A stretch of 5,320 bases of DNA. Source: Chitinivibrionia bacterium (GTDB lineage Bacteria > Krumholzibacteriota > Krumholzibacteriia > WVZY01). Below are positions 1-5,320 of this stretch, piece by piece. Both the position numbers and the translations under genes were made by a program. The stretch lies in assembly GCA_016208665.1 (NCBI GenBank), contig JACQXT010000010.1, forward strand, positions 1-5,320. The letters are read 5' to 3'. The notes beneath the pieces were generated by a model. It did not search any database, was not told the origin of the DNA, and worked only from the letters and a program-made list of their open reading frames with translations. The stretch's first letter is position 1; the number at the start of each line of letters is the position of its first letter.

Positions 1-851
1 ATCCCGCTCCCGACGCCAAGTGCGAGTTTCGAGACATGATCGTTCAGGGGGGAGGACCCGTTGCAACGGCCTTAGTGGCGTTGGCGAGATGGGGTGTTTC
101 CACATCGTTCTGCGGGGTCGTCGGCGACGATTTCTTCGGCCGTTTGATCGGAGAATCGCTGGAGATGGAAGGCGTCCGAACCGAGGGATTGATCCGCAGG
201 AGTAATTCCCAATCACAGTTCGCCTTTATTGTCGCGGAGCCGGGGATCGGGAGAAGAACCGTGTTTTGGCGGAGACCCACGGGACCGCCCGTCGGCCCGG
301 AGGAGCTCGGCCGCGAGCGGATCGAAACGGCGCGCGTATTTTATACCGATGGATTCTTTCCGGCGGCATCCATTGCCGGCGCCAGGCACGCGAAAGCCGC
401 GGGCGTCCCCGTCATCGTTGACGCCGGATCGATGCGGGAGGGTATGCTCGATCTCGCCGCCCTGAGCGATTGCTTCATCGCTTCCCAATCGTTCGCACAT
501 GCATATGCAAAGGATCGGCGCCCGATGGACGTGTGCCGGGAGGTATCGTTCATGGGGCCGGGCGTCGCCTGCGTCACGCTGGGGGCTGACGGCTATGTTG
601 CATTCGCCCACGGAAAGGAAATTGCCGGTGCCGCGCTTGCGGTCGAAACGGTCGATACGACGGGATGCGGAGATGTGTTTCATGCGGGATTCGTCTTCGG
701 CAGGTTGCACGGATGGAATGCCGAAGAGAGTCTCGATTTCGGCGCCTGGGCCGCCGCCATGGTCAGCCGGAAATGCGGCGGGAGAGAAGGTATTCCCGCT
801 CTGTCGGACTGGAAGCGGAGGAAATCTCGAGCGGAAAACGGCGATTCGTGA
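1..851 (+). CDS. PfkB/ribokinase-family carbohydrate kinase, 5' end cut off by the window edge
   Basis: ATP-dependent cytoplasmic sugar kinase of the PfkB family. The reading frame is open from base 3, and the first ATG (36) lies just before the substrate-side Gly-rich motif GGGPVATA. Family members have a first beta strand of about 20 more residues before this point, so the true start lies left of the window and the ATG at 36 is internal. Numbering from that Met, I see GGGPVATA at 5-12, a GDDFFG segment near 30-35, SNSQSQ at 56-61, VTLGADG at 180-186, and the second PfkB signature DTTGCGD at 207-213. In that signature Asp213 is the expected catalytic base and Gly210-Gly212 form the anion hole; Cys211 replaces the usual Ala. 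The C-terminus has GGREGIP. The spacing of these blocks, especially the 15 residues between the Pro near the edge and GGGP, resembles sulfofructose kinase YihV as I recall it. The substrate is unproven. It is followed 76 bases later by a co-oriented amidase gene. Confidence 0.92.
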   Translation, partial: PAPDAKCEFRDMIVQGGGPVATALVALARWGVSTSFCGVVGDDFFGRLIGESLEMEGVRTEGLIRRSNSQSQFAFIVAEPGIGRRTVFWRRPTGPPVGPEELGRERIETARVFYTDGFFPAASIAGARHAKAAGVPVIVDAGSMREGMLDLAALSDCFIASQSFAHAYAKDRRPMDVCREVSFMGPGVACVTLGADGYVAFAHGKEIAGAALAVETVDTTGCGDVFHAGFVFGRLHGWNAEESLDFGAWAAAMVSRKCGGREGIPALSDWKRRKSRAENGDS

Positions 852-915
852 GAAATCCTGCGCATTGATTCGCAATGAAGGCGACGGCGGCCTGCACGCA
901 GTCCATCATTCACCC

Positions 916-921
916 AAGGAG
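916..921 (+). promoter_or_regulatory. Ribosome binding site of the amidase gene
   Basis: AAGGAG is a near-perfect Shine-Dalgarno sequence, six bases before the ATG at 928. It decides the start of the amidase. The same frame is open back to an ATG at 499, but that stretch overlaps the kinase gene and reads as a shadow of it. The ATG at 928 is followed directly by a signal-peptide-like N-terminus. Confidence 0.85.
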
Positions 922-927
922 TTGCCC

Positions 928-999
928 ATGAAACGACTTGCGGCTATGGGATTTCTAGTATGTGCGGCGGTTGTGTCCGGGTATATGCTGGGCGCCGCA
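928..999 (+). other. Putative signal peptide of the amidase
   Basis: The first 24 residues have the layout of a Sec signal peptide: Lys2 and Arg3, then a mostly apolar core from Leu4 to about Leu21, then Gly-Ala-Ala before Arg25, a plausible signal peptidase I site. Cys12 is preceded by Leu-Val and sits inside the core, so it is not a lipobox. No twin arginine is present. If the segment is not cleaved it would act as a single membrane anchor. Either way the catalytic domain is inferred to face the periplasm. Confidence 0.55.
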
Positions 1000-2607
1000 C
1001 GGGATGGCACGCCGATTACGGCCGCCATGGTTTCTCATGCGGAACAGGTAATCGGCCTGGAGTTCTCGGCTGCCGAGCGCGATTCCATGTTGGAGGATCT
1101 CGAGGAATATCTTGCAAGCTACGAGACTATTCGCGGCTTTGCAGTCGACAACGCCGTTCCTCCCGCGCTCGCATTCAATCCCGTCCCCGCCGGCGCGCGC
1201 TTCGAGGCGAGACAAAGAAAAATCCGCCTGTCATCCGTGAAGAAGCCGGAGCGGCCGGGCAATCTGGAGGATCTGGCATTCTGCTCGGTGCGGGAGCTCG
1301 GGGAATTGCTTCGGACGCGCAAAGTAACATCCGCCGAACTGACGACAATGTACCTGGAGCGGCTCAAGAAGCACGGGCCCGCCCTTCAATGCGTCATTAC
1401 GCTCACCGAAGAACGCGCGCTCCGGCATGCCCGGCAGGCCGACAGCGAGATTGCGGCCGGAAGATACAGAGGTCCGCTGCACGGTATTCCCTATGGAGCC
1501 AAAGACCTGCTCGCAGTGCGCGGATACAAGACGACCTGGGGGGCGGCGCCGTATAAGGATCAAATGATCGATCAAGACGCGACGGTCATCGCGAAGCTGG
1601 ACGAAGCCGGCGCCGTACTCGTTGCAAAACTCACCATGGGAGCGCTGGCGTGGGGCGATGTATGGTACGGAGGAACGACTCGTAATCCATGGAATCTCGA
1701 TCAGGGTTCGAGCGGTTCTTCCGCCGGATCGGCCTCCGCAACCGCGGCGGGCCTCGTTGCATTCGCCATCGGAACGGAAACCTGGGGTTCGATCATTTCT
1801 CCTTCGACGCGTTGCGGCGTTACGGGACTTCGGCCTACCTACGGGAGAGTCAGCCGCACGGGCGCAATGGCGCTCAGCTGGTCGATGGACAAGATAGGGC
1901 CCATCTGCCGCACGGTCGAGGACTGTGCGATCGTTTTTGATGCGATTCGCGGACCCGACGGTTTGGATCAGACGGTGGTCGATCTTCCCTTTAACTACGC
2001 CGCCGCGCTGGATCCGGGCGAGATGCGGGTGGGATATGTTCCGGAGCTGTTCGCGGAAGACTATCCATCGAGAGGAGCGGATTCGACGTCCCTCGAAATC
2101 CTGCGCGCTCTCGGCGTCGATCTCGTGCCCATCAAGCTGCCCGAGTATCCCGTCGAGTCTCTTGCGTTCATCTTGAACGCCGAAGCTGCCGCTGCATTCG
2201 ACGAACTCACACGGTCCGGGCGAGACGATCTGATGGTGCGGCAGGTGAAGCATGCCTGGCCCAACGTGTTTCGCGCCTCCCGATTCATTCCCGCGGTCGA
2301 ATACATCCAGGCCAACAGAGTACGGCACATGATCATTCAGGAGATGGAGAAGCTCGATGCCGAAGTCTATGTTGCTCCGTCGTTCGGCGGGGATAACCTC
2401 CTGCTGACGAACTTGACCGGCCATCCCTGCGTCGTCCTTCCAAACGGCTTCGATGAGGAAGGAAGCCCTCTCAGCATCAGTTTTATCGGGAAGCTGTACG
2501 GTGAAGCAACGCTGTTGGCTGTCGCAAAAACGTTCCAGGACGCCACCGATTTTCATCTGCGGCATCCGGAGGCGTTCCGGGCTCGCCATGCGGATCAGGG
2601 GGAGTAG
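928..2607 (+). CDS. Amidase-signature-family hydrolase, probably exported
   Basis: A complete 559-residue serine amidase of the amidase signature (AS) family, which hydrolyses C-N amide bonds using a Ser-cisSer-Lys triad. After a signal-like N-terminus (about 1-24) comes an extension of roughly 85 residues, then the AS fold from about 112 to 545. The triad Lys is Lys192 in GIPYGAKD. The cis-Ser is Ser264 in GSSAGSA (263-269). The nucleophile is Ser288 in GTETWGSI (282-289), followed by CGVTGLRPTYGRVS (296-309). The 24-residue gap between the two serines matches the family. GHPCVVLPNG (498-507) is the usual late AS motif. Trp286 replaces the Gly or Asp normally found two residues before the nucleophile. 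This is unlikely to be the Glu-tRNA amidotransferase subunit GatA, because it has an export-type N-terminus and no gatB or gatC nearby. The natural substrate cannot be read from the sequence. The start at 928 is set by a strong ribosome binding site. Its stop is 21 bases from the stop of the convergent permease gene. Confidence 0.94.
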   Translation: MKRLAAMGFLVCAAVVSGYMLGAARDGTPITAAMVSHAEQVIGLEFSAAERDSMLEDLEEYLASYETIRGFAVDNAVPPALAFNPVPAGARFEARQRKIRLSSVKKPERPGNLEDLAFCSVRELGELLRTRKVTSAELTTMYLERLKKHGPALQCVITLTEERALRHARQADSEIAAGRYRGPLHGIPYGAKDLLAVRGYKTTWGAAPYKDQMIDQDATVIAKLDEAGAVLVAKLTMGALAWGDVWYGGTTRNPWNLDQGSSGSSAGSASATAAGLVAFAIGTETWGSIISPSTRCGVTGLRPTYGRVSRTGAMALSWSMDKIGPICRTVEDCAIVFDAIRGPDGLDQTVVDLPFNYAAALDPGEMRVGYVPELFAEDYPSRGADSTSLEILRALGVDLVPIKLPEYPVESLAFILNAEAAAAFDELTRSGRDDLMVRQVKHAWPNVFRASRFIPAVEYIQANRVRHMIIQEMEKLDAEVYVAPSFGGDNLLLTNLTGHPCVVLPNGFDEEGSPLSISFIGKLYGEATLLAVAKTFQDATDFHLRHPEAFRARHADQGE

Positions 2608-2628
2608 ATCAACGGGAAGGATCGCGCA

Positions 2629-5320
2629 TCAGCGGTTTGCAGGAGTGCATTGTTTCAGGCGTTCCCGCGACCGCGGCCGCAATTTGTGCAACAGCCATGC
2701 CCATGTTCTTTCGGCTAGCTCCATGAAATCTTCGATCAACGTAATGTTCGTTGGAAGCAGCACCAAGGTCAGAAACGTCGAAATGAGCAGCCCGCCCACG
2801 ATCACGAGCGCCATCGAATAATAGTATACGCCGGCCAGGGATGGCTTCTGAACGATAATCGGCACCAGGCTCAGCAGCGTCGTAAGGGCCGTCATGAGAA
2901 TCGGCCGAAGCCGCTCCCGCCCTCCTCGCAGCATTGCATCGAACCGGTTCATGCCGTGGCGCCGGTAGTTGTTGATATGCGCGATCATGACGATGCCGTT
3001 GTTGACGACAATGCCTATGAGAAGCAGCAGGCCGATGGCTGCAGGCTGATCGAAATCCGTGCCGGTCATATACAGGGTCCACATGGCGCCGGACACGGCG
3101 AAGGGCAGCGCTATCATCAATGCAACGGCTTGTCTCGCCGATTCGAACAAGCTTGCCATTACTGCGAAGACGAGCAATAGGGCAAGGACAAGGTTTACCA
3201 GGAATTCCCGCGACTTTTCCTGCCGATCCTCCTGCCAACGGCCGAACGTCCATGAATACCCGTACGGGAACTCGATGCCGTTGAGCAATGCCGTCACCAG
3301 CGGCATGTAGTGCTCGTTCGTGCCTTCTTCGTACCGCGCGCCGACCCATACACTCGTTCTCCGGTCGTCCCGCATGATTCGTTCCGAACCCGGCAGCTGG
3401 CGAAACTCGGCAAGCGAAGCGAGAGGGACCTTTTCTCCATCGGCGGTCCAGAGGGGGAGGTTGTGCAGTTGGGCAAGCGATTCGGTCTCCTTCTCGTCGA
3501 GCGTCAGGCGCATCTCCTGTTCTCCGTCGCTTGTCCGGAACCGCTGGAGCCTGCGCCCCCGGAACGTGAGGCCGACGACTTCCGCAGGCTGCGCCGGGGA
3601 TATGCCGTACCTGGCGGAGAGATCGCGGTTCAATTCGATATGCAGTTCCTGATGCCCCTCGTCGTTGCTGGTAAACGGAGGGACGGGGCGGGGTAGTTCC
3701 TCGAGGCGCGCTTTGGCCGTTTCGGCGAGCTCGGCAAGCACCTCGGAATCCTCGCCGACGAGCTGGAATGCGATGCGTTTGCCGCGGTCCGGCCGCCATT
3801 GCTGCATATTTTCTTGAACTTCCAATTTGACCCCTGCAATCTGAGGGAGGAGCCCTCTGAGACGCGAGCGCACCGCTGCGATGTTGGCTTCGTTCGCCTT
3901 TCCTTCATGGAGATAGATCCGCGTCAGGGTCCAACCATCGCTCCAGAAACTGTAGATGGAGCGCGCCATGAGGTCGCTCCTATGCGGTTCGAGATATGCT
4001 TCGACCTGCTCCACCAGCGCCTCTTTCCGCTCGAGACTCAGTTCTTCGCTGATCGCGTAGTTTATCTGCACAAACAGCTCGCTGTGGCTTGCATCGAAGT
4101 TCTTGTCGATTTTCATGAACGGGAACACGGCGGAGGAAAAGACCAGCAGCCCGATGCACGGCGTCAGCCAGCGGCGTCTGAGATTGAATTCGAGGGTGCG
4201 CGTGTAGCGTGTTTCGAGAGCAACCATCAGCCTGCCCCGGGGGCGCGGTTTCGAGCGTATGAACCAGGAGGTTGCGAGCGGTATCAATGTCTGGCTGATG
4301 AAGAGAGACGCGAGAAGGGAGAGGCAGATGGTCACGCCGAGCTCTTTGAGATACACGTTCATTTCCGTCGGCTTGTTGAATATCAGCGGAAGGAACACGA
4401 TCACGGAGGTGATCGTGGCCGTTGTCACGGCGGTCGAAACCTCTCTGGCGCCCAGACGGGATGCCGTAACGCGGTCCTTGCCCTCTTCGCGGTGGCGAAA
4501 GATATTCTCCATGACGACCACTGCGTTGTCCACAAGCATGCCGACGCCGACGATGAGGCCGAGAAGCGTGAGCGTATTGAGACTCGTTCCCCGTGACCAG
4601 ATGAATCCGCAGGTGACGATCAGCGAGAACGGTATGCATGCGGCGGCGATCAACGTCGAGGAAATCCGGCGCAGGAACGCAAACAGAATAAGGGAGGCGA
4701 GAATGGCCCCGATAACGCCGGTCAAGAGGAGATCATTCAGCGTCTTTCGTATCTCTCTCCCCTGGCTGAACCAAACCAGGAAGTTGACTCCCTCCAGGTC
4801 GGGGTCGCTGCTCATTGCCGCTATCCGCCGTTCCAGCGCGTCGCAGACTTTCACCGTGTTCGCCTTGGCCTCCTGGCTTACGGTGATGCCGATGGCGAAA
4901 TCGCCGTCGAGGTGCCTTCCGTATTCGAGAGGAGGTTCCTGATGCACGACATCGGCGATGTCTTTCAGCTGCAGGCCGTCCGAGCGAATGACGAGGTTTC
5001 GGATTTCCTCAACGGTCTTGAAACTTCCCATGGTCCGAAGCGCGTAGCGCGCGTCTCCCTCGACGACCTTGCCCAGGGTTTGGTCGAAATTGCTGTTTCG
5101 CAGGATGCGCAGCGTTTCGCGCACGTCGAGCGCATGGGCCTCGAGGTCGGCGACGCGAAGGTTTATCCGGACCTCGCGCGGATTGACGCCGTCGAGCCGC
5201 ACCTGAGCGACGCCGGAGATCCGTTCAAGGGGCTTGATGATCTTGCGGTCAAGAAGATCGAAGCTCTCGCTCAGGTCGCGTTTCGAGGACAGGCGTCCCT
5301 CGAGAATCGGTATCTCGGAT
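2629..5320 (-). CDS. RND-family efflux transporter permease (AcrB/HAE1-like), N-terminus cut off by the window edge
   Basis: Inner-membrane, proton-driven RND pump subunit; such proteins work as trimers with a periplasmic adaptor and an outer-membrane channel. The frame runs from the right edge (last whole codon ends at 5319) to a TGA at 2629-2631, giving 896 visible residues. A GTG at 5202 is internal: the upstream residues, including ISGVAQV, continue the family's porter domain. Comparison with AcrB suggests about 140 residues, including TM1, are missing. Visible in order are part of the first periplasmic region, five membrane segments (TM2-6, about 4780 down to 4250), TM7 near 4110-4170, the second large periplasmic region (about 4100-3215), and TM8-12 (about 3210-2730). 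TM4 has GMLVDNAVVVMEN with Asp264 and Asn265 (visible numbering) where AcrB has Asp407-Asp408. TM10 has GIVVNNGIVM, with Asn773 where AcrB has Lys940. TM11 keeps RLRPILMT, with the Arg and Thr of the AcrB relay. The substrate class is not readable from sequence. The adaptor gene is not in the window and would be expected to the right. Confidence 0.96.
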   Translation of the reverse strand, partial: SEIPILEGRLSSKRDLSESFDLLDRKIIKPLERISGVAQVRLDGVNPREVRINLRVADLEAHALDVRETLRILRNSNFDQTLGKVVEGDARYALRTMGSFKTVEEIRNLVIRSDGLQLKDIADVVHQEPPLEYGRHLDGDFAIGITVSQEAKANTVKVCDALERRIAAMSSDPDLEGVNFLVWFSQGREIRKTLNDLLLTGVIGAILASLILFAFLRRISSTLIAAACIPFSLIVTCGFIWSRGTSLNTLTLLGLIVGVGMLVDNAVVVMENIFRHREEGKDRVTASRLGAREVSTAVTTATITSVIVFLPLIFNKPTEMNVYLKELGVTICLSLLASLFISQTLIPLATSWFIRSKPRPRGRLMVALETRYTRTLEFNLRRRWLTPCIGLLVFSSAVFPFMKIDKNFDASHSELFVQINYAISEELSLERKEALVEQVEAYLEPHRSDLMARSIYSFWSDGWTLTRIYLHEGKANEANIAAVRSRLRGLLPQIAGVKLEVQENMQQWRPDRGKRIAFQLVGEDSEVLAELAETAKARLEELPRPVPPFTSNDEGHQELHIELNRDLSARYGISPAQPAEVVGLTFRGRRLQRFRTSDGEQEMRLTLDEKETESLAQLHNLPLWTADGEKVPLASLAEFRQLPGSERIMRDDRRTSVWVGARYEEGTNEHYMPLVTALLNGIEFPYGYSWTFGRWQEDRQEKSREFLVNLVLALLLVFAVMASLFESARQAVALMIALPFAVSGAMWTLYMTGTDFDQPAAIGLLLLIGIVVNNGIVMIAHINNYRRHGMNRFDAMLRGGRERLRPILMTALTTLLSLVPIIVQKPSLAGVYYYSMALVIVGGLLISTFLTLVLLPTNITLIEDFMELAERTWAWLLHKLRPRSRERLKQCTPANR

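Noticed and set aside
499..927. Upstream in-frame extension of the amidase to an ATG at 499
   Set aside because: It overlaps the kinase coding sequence in another frame, the translation is low-complexity Arg/Ser-rich shadow sequence, and the ATG at 928 has a strong ribosome binding site and a signal-like N-terminus.
1565..1574. Ten-base perfect palindrome TGATCGATCA
   Set aside because: A single short palindrome inside the amidase coding sequence with no second copy or promoter context; expected by chance at this length and composition.
1231..2589. Open frame of 452 codons on the minus strand opposite the amidase
   Set aside because: The translation is Arg-, Gly- and His-rich with no recognisable motif, as expected for an antisense shadow of a GC-rich gene. 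The plus-strand amidase has all its catalytic motifs.
2613..2667. CGGGAA and TTCCCG as a possible terminator stem at the convergent junction
   Set aside because: The arms are only six bases, the loop would exceed 40 bases, and no T-run follows on either strand.
2609..3799. Open frame of 396 codons on the minus strand in another frame of the permease
   Set aside because: It is an Arg/Ala/Pro-rich shadow; the permease frame over the same bases encodes TM8-12 and conserved RND motifs.
3799..4596. Open frame of 265 codons on the plus strand opposite the permease
   Set aside because: Antisense shadow without family motifs; the minus-strand frame encodes TM4-TM7 and the LVDN motif.
5200..5202. 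GTG on the minus strand as the start of the permease
   Set aside because: The frame stays open to the window edge, and the residues before it (ISGVAQV and the preceding helix) match the RND porter domain, so this GTG is an internal Val.

Overview
The window looks like ordinary chromosomal DNA from a GC-rich (around 60% by eye), Gram-negative bacterium. The Gram-negative call rests on an RND-type inner-membrane efflux permease, which works with an outer-membrane channel. The particular versions of the amidase and the permease remind me of environmental lineages such as Planctomycetes, Acidobacteria or Hydrogenedentes. That is an impression from memory and not something the window proves.

There are three genes and almost no non-coding DNA. 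From the left edge to 851 (+ strand) lies a PfkB/ribokinase-family sugar kinase whose N-terminus is cut off by the window edge. After a 76-base gap with a good ribosome binding site comes a complete amidase-signature enzyme (928-2607, +, 559 aa) with an export-type N-terminus. Only 21 bases further, converging from the other strand, is the C-terminal 896 residues of an RND permease (2629 to the right edge, -). Its first roughly 140 residues lie beyond the window. No gene-free stretch exceeds about 80 bases. I see no tRNA, rRNA, CRISPR array, insertion sequence, attachment site or convincing terminator.

The kinase and amidase are co-oriented and could be co-transcribed, but no shared pathway is evident: the kinase should act in the cytoplasm on a sugar, and the amidase appears to be exported. 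The permease is a separate, convergent transcription unit, and its usual adaptor (membrane fusion protein) gene would be expected upstream of it, outside the window on the right.

I did not find a new biological system here. The points worth a second look are modest. The kinase resembles sulfofructose kinase (YihV) in layout. The amidase has a Trp beside its nucleophilic serine, plus an N-terminal extension. The permease's membrane proton-relay residues differ from the AcrB pattern.
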